DNA of 64,000 nt from Amphirosellinia nigrospora. Its lineage: Eukaryota > Ascomycota > Sordariomycetes > Xylariales > Xylariaceae. Numbering within the stretch: the stretch's first letter is position 1; the number at the start of each line of letters is the position of its first letter. A model generated the notes under the pieces. The model saw nothing but the letters and a program-made list of their open reading frames with translations. It ran no database searches and was not told the DNA's origin. Location: contig SCHM01000001.1 in the NCBI GenBank assembly GCA_004123355.1, forward strand, positions 9,992,193-10,056,192, read 5' to 3'. Shown here piece after piece: positions 1-11,665 of the stretch. A program made the position numbers and the translations under genes.

Positions 1-3000
1 TTAGGTTGCCAAGTTCTGGTCGGCCACTTTTGTAGCCGGGGGCGGCCCCCATTGTTCAACTGCTCTAGTAGGATGCTTCCTTCTGATCATCTCGATTGAC
101 TGGTTATTCGTGGGTATTTGAGTCACTCTCCTAATACTCTTCATTTTAGATCCATGTATGGTATGGCTGTGGCACTTTTGTATGTGGCGCCCTAGTGCTT
201 CTTTCGTTGAAAACGGCGGATATTGGCATGAAGGGAGAGAGCACTTCAGGGGTATTGCGTGTAAGATTTCATGATCAACTCGCTGCATATCCTGTTCGAA
301 GCTTTCAGAACAAAATCAAGACGGCATATAAAGGCTCCTCTACAATGGTTTAGCCGGAACTGCGCGAGCTCCTCTGCGGTAATGCCTGGAAACTCTTGCA
401 TCGACAGACACTCCGTGAGGGCTATTTGATAGTTATCCAAAATACCGTAGCTTGGTGATTTTACGCATAACGTCTTGAAAATCGAAGTTAGAGATGTATA
501 CTGTGGGTGATGGGTATAGGGCGGAATGTTTACCGTTACTGTTTACGTGGCTGGTCTTCTTATTACGAGCGAGTAAGAATTCCCCCACAGCTTGGAATAA
601 TGGCGGGAACCGCCTGAGAAGCTCAAGCTTGGGTTCCGATATTAAAACGCTCTCATTTGGGGTAGTTGATGAGTCATTTGGTATTGACTAGCTTTTGTGA
701 GGCCCCGGATAGAATCCCAAGGAACTGGGACATATCCTCTCCAGTATCCCCCAGCGAGAGGGCATTGAGGACACAGTCAATCCAATGTTCGTAGGCAAAG
801 ACGTGGAATCCATGTAATCCTCTAAGCATACGTTTAAGACGGTCATGGTTCTGGTAATCTGGTTGAAACACGTCAAGTCCTGACGAAATACAAGTGGTGG
901 TAGCGATAGCGTGTTCAAGATATGCTTTCTCTTGGTTTATCTTGACCACGCTTTCAGAGGTCTGGAGGTATCTAAGAACTAGTTACTCGCTTTGTTGTAT
1001 AGGGTATGAGGCATGAAGCTTACTCCTTTACGGATACATGAATAAACCATAAGCTCGAATCGGGGCGTTCTTCGACAAGAGGTGAGCACATATCGAAAAG
1101 ATGAGAAGGTGCTAGCTCCTCCACTGACGTTATACCAGCAGAGTAGGATAATGCTGAACGAAACTCAGTGCGTCGAAGTGGACGGCTTCCGAATGCAATC
1201 CAGCCGAATATCGTCCGTAACCTTTCGACGGAGCGAGCGTCGAATCTTGTGATCATCTGCGTCAAGACTCTCTCGTAACTATAGAAGCGATGTTAGTTCG
1301 CCCAGCGCGCTGGCTAAACTCTTTAGGAAACCTCACAATTTAGCTAACTTTCGAGGTAATGTGTCTACGGCCTCTTGTATTTGGCTGCTGTAGAAAATAT
1401 TGTGAGTGAGGTAGTCAAGAACCAACCTAGCCCAGAGAAACATCCCTGGCAAACATTAGCGAATTGTTCAACTATGGAACGATGGTCTGCAGTTTTACCA
1501 TCTGCCTTCTGGGAAATTTGACGTGCGATGCTCACTAAGTCCGAATCTCGGAGATATAACTCAGCGAATCTAGAGCGATGTGCCTTCAGTCTCTGCTCGG
1601 AATAAATGGCAATCGCGTCCGTCAATTTGGGCCTTTCGTCGCTCAGGGAGACAGCAGTCTTTTTACGGAGGCACTCTCTGATGAGATGTGTTGTTCGAGA
1701 CGCAACTAGAATTTTGCAGGTCGCGCTGTTAGGGCGGGAAAGACTATCTCGAGAGATGCGATTCATGAGAGTAAAAAATCTCTTTTGCTTTTCAACATCC
1801 AGGTCATCAAGCCCATCTATGATTACGTAAATAGTTCGGCTGTCGCCGAGATCGTCTGAGAGCGCGGTGGTAGCTAGCTGCAAGAGTTGTTCAAGGACAA
1901 CAAGGCTTGCCGCTTTCTTTCCGACGTACTGCCCGTATACATAAGCGTTCATTGGGCCGCTGTGACGGATAATCTGAAACAAGAGTGATCTCAAGACTTC
2001 ATCATATTGCGTCGATGACGCGTAGGAGGAGTTGCAGAAATGAGAAACCACAATCGAATCCTGTGTGCTAAGAAAGTTAACAACCTGAGCAGCAATGACG
2101 CTCTTGCCGCAGCCAGGATTCCCCTGTAGCCAGATGAATGGGTCGCTTCTCTTGTTACTAAGCCAACTTGCGATTGTAGCCTGAGTGAAGACCCAGGAGC
2201 AAGTGCCAGGATGTCTAGATGCTTCAATAGATACTTGATCGTATATAACGATCTGGTCCGCGTCGTTAACTCTTAGCCAGGTGCATACGGCTTGCAGTTG
2301 ATGGGCATTCTGCTCCTTTTCTTCCTGACTGGCCTTGGTGAGGTTTTCTTGTCGCCACTCCTCAAGTTTTTCTCTTATGTTCTTCGCTTCTACTATGTTA
2401 TATGCGTTCGCCTCTCTATCAAGTTGGTCCTCGTGATGTTTGAGATCGTCCAGTATATTATCAAAGCGGCCTTGGAAACGTCCCCATGACGTGAGAAAAA
2501 ATAGTTTCCATGCTGGCAAGAATGTGTTAGGGGGATTTATAAAAACTTGTATCGTCTCAGAACATACAGCTTCGTCGAAGAGATTTATATGCTTGTTTGT
2601 GGAACTCTAGTATATCCGAGTAGAAGATGGCGAGTGTCTGCTGAAACGCAGGGTTCTGGTGAAAAGACTGTTGCAAAACCTCAAACCTAGTAAGAGACTC
2701 CCCAATACGCGAATAGGCCTTAACTATTTGCTCAAAAGCCTCGATGTAATCCGAGGATATCTAGTGTGTCATATTAGACGCGACCTTTCCTGACCCTTGG
2801 AGGGTGATCAACTAGGCCTCCTACCTTTAATATTACTGATATTGGAGCCCAGAGCCACGGCAGGTAGGGTGTTCCATTACACAGAACTTCGATGGATTTT
2901 GAATAATACATCAGTCCGGAGAATAGCGGCTCTAGACGGCGCATATTGCGTAAAGATTGTCGTGCTGCTAATTGATTTTCGATATCCAGCGCTGCCTTCC

Positions 3001-3133
3001 GCACATCATTTAACGTCATGTTCTCAAAACCCGCCGAGTCAGCTGGCGACACAGAGCTTTCAAGCTCATGAAAAGCCGCCTCGACTGTGCGCTGGGCTTT
3101 GGCTGTTCCCGGGTCTCTTTGCCGCAAAGGCAT
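1..3133 (-). CDS. NLR-like STAND protein (DUF7708, NACHT, C2H2)
   Basis: Fungal NOD-like receptor of the kind linked to non-self recognition and heterokaryon incompatibility. Start is the ATG at 3133; the stop TAA is at 1-3, so the gene appears complete. Introns I can place: 2761-2824, 2513-2567, 1446-1498, 1279-1336 and 972-1023; each keeps the frame. Residues 1 to about 200 resemble the DUF7708 N-terminal domain (LPWLWAPISVILK, then a segment around FYSDILEFHKQAYK). A P-loop GNPGCGKS lies near residue 298 and a Walker B VIIDGLDD near residue 400, so the NTPase looks competent. Downstream are ADGMFLWARLVLDYL and the winged-helix-like region ending FIHVSVKEYLQ. The last part (below 290) has a C2H2-like finger (CSLPSC then HIQKCH). 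No ankyrin, WD40 or TPR repeats are seen. Exon borders below 680 are not resolved. The trigger it would sense is unknown. Confidence 0.85.
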
Positions 3134-3663
3134 TGTCAACGGCCTATAGTGTTCGCAATTAAAAGGGAACCAAAGAATTGTGTATCGAGATACAAACTGC
3201 CCAAGAATCTAGTTTGGCAATAGATGAACTAGGTCAGAGAGCTAGGGAAGCTCCCCTCGAGGCTAACTACCTAGTTTTCGGTGTGGCTAAGTGCATTGCA
3301 GAATGCAGTCGCTGATGGACGGAGTTGAGGCTGTGTGGATGGCTATCATCCAATAGAGAATAATGAAGCATGCATTCGCAAATGAAATTAGGGCGCGACC
3401 CATTGCCTAATGGGCTAGTACATAATATTCCTACTAGACATCTACTATCACGAGAGACAGCACTTGCATCAATTGGCTAGACGGCGTCGCAAGTCGTACA
3501 GGATTATCTGCACATCGCATTTTTAATCCGGTTTCTTTTTTTCCTCGATCATTTACTCTTAGTTTACTTGACAACCCCTCCCCCTCTTTCTCTTCAGCAG
3601 GACTTGAATCTGTCGTTTATATCCCCAACAGTACTTAAGTAAGTACCCAGGTAGCCACCAACA
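3134..3663. promoter_or_regulatory. Shared intergenic region of NLR and SNF2 genes
   Basis: About 530 bases separate two divergent start codons, so this must hold both promoters. A T-rich stretch (3533-3543) and a strongly pyrimidine-rich stretch (3574-3598), common upstream of fungal start sites, lie before the helicase ATG. No clear TATA box or coding potential is seen. Confidence 0.5.
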
Positions 3664-6600
3664 ATGGATGCGCGCTTTCAACATGCCGATTATTGGGGAG
3701 TTGCCAACAATATTGCATATGAACCAGAAAACCCCGTGAATATCAGTTCTAGTGACTATATAGTATGTTTTGGCTCGGTAGGTTCAGTCATAATTTACTA
3801 TCTCGAAGCATAGATCTAACATGTGAACTCGAAGTTCTCTGGGGTCACTGGGGAATGCGAGTTTACGCCTGGCCCACTCCTTTCTGAACAAGAGCATAGT
3901 CTCATATCTATTTCCGCCCAACTAGACTCCTGCAGCACCTTTACTTTGACACATGAAAGGTATTCAAATGGCAGCATACCAACCCAGCATAGACAAATGT
4001 TACAGGCTATTCTGGACGAGCCGATGGTTCTTCTCCAAGTTAGCTGCACTTTAGAAGACGAGGATAGAGACAAGGCAAAGAAGCGAATAAGAAGTACTTC
4101 TCGAATGATTCCTTGTTCGCTTAGTTTCATTCTCTATGGTCCATGGAGCCTGTCGGAGGAGCTAGGAACATTTTTTCAGAGCTACGATATCTTCTTGCAA
4201 GACCCGCGCCATTGTGACTGGGAAGTCAAGTACTGCAATCCTCATCGACTCTCATCGACCGACTTCGTGTCATTGCCAATGACCTCAGAGATAAATAGTA
4301 TCACAAATTCTATGGATCTGGGCATACCGGAGATCATACCAGAACGATCAGAGCTCTTAGCCCTCCTTAATACTAACGAAGACCTCGTCGAAGCGCCACA
4401 ACCAGACGCTATCGAAACATTACTCGAAAGGTAAGATTAAAGCCGAGATGTTTTTAAGTGTCTGCTAACACCATGTGGACATCAAAAACAAGCACTGACA
4501 TTCATGCTGCGACGTGAAAAAGGATGGGCTTTTGACTCAAGTAAGGATATCTGGACGCGAGTACGAGGGTCACAGGGCCATACGTAAGATTTTATCCTGG
4601 CCCAACAGATACTATCTTCCGTTTTGATATTCTAATACTAGCTAGGTTCGTCAACTTGATATCCGGCTCCCACCAATCTAAAGAACCTTCCCAATTCCTC
4701 GGCGGCATAATTGCAGACCCTATGGGGTTGGGTAAAACTTTGACAATGATTTCTCTGATTGCTGCTGATCTCCAAGAGGCGGACTTCGTTGACACTGAGA
4801 TTTCCGAAGACAGAGCTAGCAACACGACCCTCATCGTAGTGCCGCCCCCACGTACGTACTGGAACCAAACATGGTGATCAGAGAAACGGTCAATTAACCT
4901 GCCTATAGTAATCGACACGTGGAGGAACAACTAGCACAGTCAGTGGCCGTGTCACTTTTCTACGAAGTTTAATCACTGACATTTGGTCTAGCCATGTAGT
5001 AACAGGCCAATTAACATGGCGTCGACATCATGGCAAATTAAGATTGACGGACTTCCTCGAGACACAGAGCGTAAATATTGTCTTAACAACTTACCATACT
5101 GTTTCTGCCGAGTGGAAGAGTGGAGGCAGGCTAGATCAATCTATTCTGTTCTCCACGCATTGGAAGCGGGTTGTTCTCGATGAAGGTAGGGTCAGATTCA
5201 CAATGCTATCATATCCTACTGATATAATGATGAACTGCAGCGCATTTCATTCGCAACACTACTTCTCAAATGGCTAAGGCTATTTGTGACCTCCGGCCGA
5301 CATGCGCTGGGCGGTCACGGGCACTCCAATACAAAATAGACTATCTGACTTGGCCGCGTTGTTGAAGTTTCTCCAAGTCTGCCCTTACGACGACACCAGG
5401 CGATTTGATAGCGATATAACACACTTGTGGAAATCAAGCAGAGCAGAAGAAGCGGTCCGCCGCTTGAAATTACTGTCCGGTGTCTTATCCTTCGACGCCC
5501 AAAAGCGACAATCAATCTTCCCACTCGCACTGACCTTCGTCATACCGTTGGCTTTACACCTGATGAGAGAGCGCTGTATGAGGATGTCAAGACACAGACT
5601 ATTGCGACTATGAGGGAACTAGCGTTTGGGGAACCACACCGGGCTGCTCCTAGATTCGTAAATGTGATACAGCAAATCAACCAAATGCGGCTGATTTGTA
5701 ACCTGGGGCTTCATTATTCCTCTCGGCACGACCAAAAGGTGATGTACGACTCTAATATACCCCAACTGACAGGTTGGGAAACAATAGCACAGCCGACGTT
5801 CAACTTCCAATACGAAACAACGACGCTTGCGTGCGAGTTATGTGGCTCACCCACGAACATGACTGAGACTTTACTTGAGGATTCTAGCCCCACATCGAAG
5901 CCGCTATTTTCAGAGTGCTTTCGGTTTTTCTGTTCGGACTGCACACAGTCACCGCCACGAGGCGCGCGGACTATTTCATGCGGACATCACCCGTCTCACT
6001 CAATGGCGATAGTATCGCTAAACCGATTCGCATTCGAAGAAGATTCCATTGAAGCTGACAGCCACCCTACAAGCGTTTCCTCATTCGCTGGGCTGCCGTC
6101 TAAGGTAACGGCTTTGGTCACAGACTTAAGATACCAGCCAACTGATACCAAGAGGTGAGTATGCAAAGGTACTACGCATACCAACGTGAGATAACTAACT
6201 CGAAGACTAAACAGCGTCGTTTTTCTCGACGTGGAGAATGACGCTTGATGTAATTGCGCAGGGCCTTAAGCAGGCGGGTATCGGCCATCTTCGCTTCGAC
6301 GGCAAAGTGCCGCAGAAGGAAAGAAAGGGAATCATCGACAGATTTCGGAAGGACCCTACTATTAAAGTATTGCTATTGACGCTTACGTGTGGCGCTGTCG
6401 GTGAGTGCGCCTATAGAGAAATAGGGAAGACAAAGTAGACCATAAAACCAGGCTAACATGGCTCTTTAGTCTAACATTAACCGAAGCATCTCGAGCGTAC
6501 CTCATGGAGCCGCATTGGTAAATCAAACGACGCGATTGAGACTGTAATACTCTTAAACTAACATTATCTCCAGGAACCCGACTTTGGAGGAACAGGCACT

Positions 6601-6896
6601 CGCTCGAGTGCACAGACTGGGACAAAAGAAAGAAGTGACCACAGTCAGATTTTATGTCCGGGACACATTGAAGAGGTCGGTCCTCCCCCAGCCTACATTC
6701 TTGCGCAATGCTAATGAGTTTATTAGCGTGTGATGGAACTGCAGAAAAAGAAGGAAGACTTGGCTGGCCTGTTGCTAGACTCCCAAGCCGGGAGCACTGA
6801 ACATCTTGAGGTAAGATCATTAGCCTATGTGACCACCTATGCAACTTCATAATCACAAGAGCTGAGCAACCACAGCGTTTATGCGGTCTCCTATAA
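3664..6896 (+). CDS. SNF2-family helicase, RAD5/HLTF-like (two frame breaks)
   Basis: Putative nuclear SWI2/SNF2 DNA translocase of the Rad5/Rad16/HLTF type. It starts at ATG 3664; the last exon ends LERLCGLL with TAA at 6894-6896. Motifs in order: motif [14 protein letters not shown] (4700-4740); motif II, where an intron from 5186 joins VVLDE to AHFIRN and gives the DEAH box; motif [15 protein letters not shown] (5305); a Cys-rich RING-like insert (CELC, CSDC, CGH; 5830-5990); and the C-terminal helicase part, with [13 protein letters not shown] (6285), [18 protein letters not shown] across introns, and ARVHRLGQ (6600-6630). The N-terminal 200 residues match the extension seen in fungal members. 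The frame breaks near 5302 and near 5478, one base short each time, on both sides of motif III. Either the gene is decaying or the consensus is wrong. Repair or chromatin function is inferred from family. Confidence 0.85.
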
Positions 6897-7409
6897 GTAA
6901 GGGTCTGGATGACAGAATGAGAGTATTTTTGACATATGAAGAGTAATTCAATATATACAGAAGTAGGGTACAAGAGACATAAGAAGTAACATCACAATAT
7001 GGAATAAGAAGAAAATTTGAAAAAGCGAATTTGATAAACCTACACACAAGCTCAGGACCTCGAATGCTGATTAGTGAGACTTCTCGACATATATAGCAAA
7101 TTAGCTAGATGAAGTCAATACTTCTTACTAGGTACCTAAGGTATAGTAATAATGGGGACTGAGACTGAACCGGGAGCTAGGTACCTAATGGGTCCTCGGC
7201 GATGGCGGGGCAGAGGCGGGGCATCCGCCTGCCGAAACACCCCACCACTAGCGCATTATTCTTCGACTCCTAGCGCTTGCCTAGTCGCTTGCTGACCAAA
7301 CAAATCCCAACCTTCACTTAAATACAACACCATTACTCTCGTTCTTCATCCATATACGAGGTTCATACGGACGGCACGGCAGACCCCGGCTGCCACCAAA
7401 AACGCCCAG
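6897..7409. other. Intergenic, with two TAGGTACCTA palindromes
   Basis: Region between the helicase stop and the cytochrome b5 gene. It contains two perfect copies of the palindrome TAGGTACCTA (7129-7138 and 7178-7187). No coding potential is seen; the 3' part presumably carries the promoter of the next gene. Confidence 0.5.
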
Positions 7410-8460
7410 AATGGCCTTATTAGGCTGGTCACTCATCTGGCGTCTGTCCTATACCTAGCGATCCGACGACCACCTTTCATCGAGACCCTAGTAGCGCTAT
7501 GCCGCGGATCTCCGAGGATACAGCAGCCGCCGTCCACCCGCTCGCCATCCGATGTAAACGAAGCTCCCGACCGTGGAAGCTCTAGCGCCTATTTGTTGCC
7601 CGCCAAGAAACGTCGACAAGGAGGGGCGCCGCGGCGGATCGCAATCCTATATCAAAGACCTCCTCTCCATCCTCCGAGGTAGAGACAGAGACAGCAATAG
7701 ACAAATCCACGAGCACCGAGACACCTGTAATCGCGATCGCATCGTCGCCGCAAAACAACGCCAAAAGCTACGCGGCCACGGGCCCAGCAGCGGGGTCCAT
7801 ACCCTCCTTTTCCCTCTCGTCATCGACAGCGACACCACCAACCTCAGCAGCCGCGATCGCACGAGTCGCGCCAAACTCAACAACACAACCGAGTCTCGCG
7901 CCCACAATGTCGATGCGCGCCGCCGCCACCTCGCCCACCAAAACTCACCCAGTCACGAACCCGACCTCCTCCCTCGCGCCACCAGCGCGGCCCTCGTCGC
8001 CTTCCGAACCGGCAATACGACCGGCAGCCGGGCACATCCACGCTCGCGCCGCCGCCGACGCACAGCAGCAAGCCGGCGAAGCCGCGCGGAAGGTGACGCT
8101 GGAGCCGGGCCACTCGCCGCTCGACTGGGCGCGGCTGGCGAACACCGACCGCCGACCTGCGGAACCTCGCCGGGCGCGTCGTACGCGCGTGACGCCCGGC
8201 ATGCTCAAGAAGCAGACGGGGCGGCGCGGGAAGGACGCCTGGACCGCGCTCGGGGCAGGGTGTATAACATTCGCCGTACCTGCCCTTCCACCGGCGGCGA
8301 GCCCGAACTGCTCCGCGCCGCCGGACGGGATGGGACCAAGTTGTTTGGCGAGATCCACCCCTGGGTAAATTACGAGACTATGCTGAGCTCGAGTTTGATC
8401 GGTCTCCTGGTCGATGAGAGCGAGGCGAGTAGTTCCGGAGATATGGATGCCATGGATTGA
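7410..8460 (+). CDS. Cytochrome b5-domain protein, IRC21-like (frame breaks)
   Basis: The C-terminal third is a cytochrome b5-like heme-binding domain: SPLDWARL, RVTPGMLKKQTGRRGKDAWTAL, GRVYNI, a YLPFH heme-ligand loop, then ELLRAAGRDGTKLF and HPWVNYETML, with the stop at 8458-8460. This order matches yeast IRC21 and the b5 domain of CYB5R4-type proteins. The N-terminal part is Pro/Ser/Thr/Ala-rich, low complexity and probably disordered. The ATG at 7410 (MALLGW) begins a hydrophobic start, but the frame is interrupted before 7580, so the 5' structure is a guess. Conserved pieces lie in different frames: a break falls in a G run at 8252-8255 and more occur at 8270-8300, right over the HPGG heme loop. 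Electron transfer by bound heme is inferred; the partner is unknown. Confidence 0.65.
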
Positions 8461-8954
8461 TTCGTTGGTTGACGGTGGTTATCAACATCTTAATTTCGTT
8501 TTTGAATGGATAGAATAGATGGATGGCGCGTACCTTGTGAGAGCGTGGGATATTCCAAATTTGAGGACTGAAATGGACATGGACAAAAAGGCGTTCATGT
8601 TATGTACGCTGCATCTACTTGTTTGGACATGGAATGGACTAAGGAATTGCATCTTTCACGGCGACAAGGCGACTGACTTTGCAAGAAATGGCTTCAGGCT
8701 TACTATGGACTGGTGTCCTTCGCGCAGTTTCTGCGCTCCTATTCATTAATCATCATCCCTATCCTCGTCGTTATTGGGTGCTATTCTATAGGTGATTACT
8801 AGCAAGGCAATGGATAATATACATAGATCGAAGTGATAGATAGACGCGATACCCTCTCGGATGCTTTACTCTCATCGATAGCATTCGGCTCAAATAAGCA
8901 ATAGTATTGATACAAACTAACCTTTTTCTCTCTTTCTCCGATAGCTTGAGATGT
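8461..8954. other. Convergent 3' region between cytochrome b5 gene and NBS1
   Basis: Two genes end facing each other here, so this stretch should hold both 3' UTRs and polyadenylation signals. The short open frames present (for example 8519-8749) show no family resemblance. I see no other feature. Confidence 0.5.
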
Positions 8955-11665
8955 TCACCGCCTACCGAAACGGAAGCGAATTTCGTCATCATCATCGCTA
9001 TCGTCGTCACTGGGATTGAGGGTTAGTCCCTTGGCTCTCTTGGCTGGTTTCTCTCTCGCCGGTGGTGTCGTCGCTGACCGCTTGCCCGTCCGGCGGGAGG
9101 TTGTGTTCTATCCAACGTGCTCTGTGTGGCCCGCAACTGCAACTGCAACTGCGACTGCGTCGTGTTCGCCGACGACCTCGTTGCGCGCGTGCGTGAGCTC
9201 GAGGTGATGATCACGTCGTCATCATCGTCACCGTCATCATCTTGGCTCGCATTTCCCGTGCCGGGCACAACTTCATCCTCACTGCTATCTACCGGCTCCA
9301 GATTCTCCACCAGTTTCTGCGCTCTCCGAGACTCTTCTGCCGTACTATTGGATTTCTTGAGGGATTGGCTGCGTGACTGCGATCGATCGTCCGGCTTCTT
9401 GGGCCTCGCCTGACTGATGCTGTCCTCGAGCCAGTAGTCGTCACCGATACCGAAGCCTTTCGACTTCACTTCCTCGAGCGCGACGATGATCTTCTCGATC
9501 GTTCGCCCTTGTACCGCGTCTCGTTGTCGGAACCTCTTAAAATTCCGCCCATTCCATGCTGGATCCCATCGGCCGTCGGCTATGTCTTGCTCGCGCGTGC
9601 GTGCCTGGGGTGCTTGTCGTAGTGACATGGGCTCCTCAAGTGGAGGCGTCGGATCTCGGCCAGATCCAAGTCACCTGGCTCTGCTTCCAGTTCCTCCCGC
9701 TCCAGTTTTGCCCGTTGCTCCGCCTCTTCCCGATGAAGTCGCGCCATCTCGAGAACGTCGACTTCCTTTTTAATCTTTGGCGACGGCTTCATTATCATGC
9801 TCTGCTTTTCGGGCTGAACTACGGGAGTAGCTGACTTTTCGCGACGTCGTGCTGGTATTGGCTCCTCGCCCGCTGCAATTCGACGGCGTTTGACTTGCGC
9901 AGCTGTAGGGGCTATACTGTCCATTATGTCATCGGGCCCCGGCCGCTTCCGTTGTGAGCGTTGGGACGGCTGCTTGACGGGAGCGACATCTTGAGGTTCA
10001 GGTTCTGGTATATCTTGCGACACAAAAAGGCCTTCCTGGGAAGCCTCGACGTTCGCCGTCACGGGCACGGGGTCATTAACCTCCATTGCGACAGCGGGTG
10101 GTTCGGCTGGGCTGTCATCGTCGGCGAGAGAAACCGCAAAACCTTGGAACCTGCTTCGAACGGGTCCTCGGCCTCTTCGCCGTGTAATCGGTACCGGAGG
10201 TTCCGGAGCTATTTCTTCTATTGGATCGACTTCCATCGGTTGCTGCTCACCGGATGACGAAGGTTGCTGTATTTGAGAGGTGGCTGGTAGTGATTCAAAT
10301 TCCAGGGGCCGTCGCAGTCCGCTTGCATCATTATTCAAAATCGCACCGAGAAAGTCCTTCTGATCGATGAGGCGATGGTCTAGGCGCAAAGATATAGACC
10401 TGAAGAAATCGGCATACCAATCCGCGTTCTCCTCCGAGTTGGGCATCCACTTCACTACGACAACGCCTTTACCCTCACTACCATCCTCGAATTCCCCCAG
10501 TCCCTTTTCACCTGCAACCCCTTTCACATACCGGATGAAATCATCGATCTGTGTCTCTCCCGCGACCACGACGTTCAGGAGGGCTTTACCCCTGCCGTTC
10601 GTGATGGGGGCGAGGAGACTCTCGTACTGCTTGTTTTCGTAGAATATGAATGTGTAGCCGTCGAAGAGCTGTGCACGCGAGGGGTCGGGGGCGAATGATT
10701 CTGGTTGCCTAGGAACGGGTTCTTCGCCCGGTGGTGGGAGGAAGCGCATGGGATCGGGCCAGTTGGCATCGAAGTCCTGCTCGAGTAAGCTCGTAGTAAA
10801 ATCGTCGCCGGGCGTCTCTGTGGAAGCAGCATTCACGATGGCATCTATGAAACCGTCATTAACAATGTATTTGCCTGATTAGGGCTTGCAGCCCTTTCGG
10901 AGTGTTGCGCTTCTTCGAAACAACATGGGTGGTAAGCTGAACATCGTAGTCAGACAGGAGCTTGATGTCGAGCTGTTCGAAGCTTTGGCGTAGACCGTGA
11001 AGGGGTTTGCGCGCAGTTGGTTGCTCGTGAAAGAAAAGCTCAAAACAACGGGAAACCAAGTAATGCTAGAAAACCATGACACAACTTATCGTCAGCCATG
11101 GAAACCGTCGCGCGGGGTTGTAGGATGAACGAACCGGAAGAGGGGCGGAACGAGCCCATCTGAAAGGTATTTGAATCTTGGGATAGAATGCATGTCTCGC
11201 TGCGATACTTTTGGCCATTCACTTTAGTACCCCCCTTGGAGCCAAGATCTCGATGGTGACCTTGGAGCGGCTTCCCATGACTTCCTAGTAGATTACGGTC
11301 AGCGGCCGTCTCATAGCCAGAATAAAGCAGCTGGGTTTAAGGACGCACCGCATGGCCGTCCTCAACTTGATCCACGGCTATCGTCACATGCTTCCGCGAT
11401 ACTCTCTCGGCACCGGTCCTTGTATGGCAAGCTGGCCGGCTGGGACACAGTCAGCAGGCGACATACGATGTGAAATCCGTGCACATACGTTCGGCGACGG
11501 TGCGACCGAAAAGATAACGTTTCCCGGGCGAAGCCATACTCGTTTATCTATATAGCAAGATAGCATGGGTTAGCGTCGAGGTGCACAGGCGCAAGACACA
11601 TGGGATGAAACGAGATAGCGGCAGACTCACGACGAGGCTTCGCCTTCATTCTCGAGTATCCACAT
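8955..11665 (-). CDS. NBS1: NBS1/nibrin, Mre11 complex subunit (several frame breaks)
   Basis: Subunit of the Mre11-Rad50-Nbs1 complex, which senses DNA double-strand breaks in the nucleus. It starts MWILENE at 11665, followed by an intron. The N-terminal FHA domain is visible as LRPG, YLFGRT, SRKHVTI and SKVTIEDLGSKGGTKVNG. The BRCT region follows, with FEQLDIKLLSDYDVQLTTHVV and SKKRNTPKGLQALI. A long frame (10836-9580) carries the second BRCT-like region and a Pro/Glu-rich linker. The C-terminal part has WDPAWNGR, then KSKGFGIGDDYWLE, an Asp-rich tract and a final NPSDDDSDDDDEIRFRF motif ending at the stop 8955-8957, the conserved Tel1/ATM-binding tail. Frame breaks, mostly one base short, occur near 11523, 11250, 11133, 10880 and 9640. 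The identity is firm; intactness is uncertain. Confidence 0.87.

Noticed and set aside
7573-8460. One 295-residue protein in a single frame
   Set aside because: Only its last part matches cytochrome b5; the rest is Arg/Ser/His-rich out-of-frame translation of GC-rich DNA whose neighbouring frame carries the conserved sequence.
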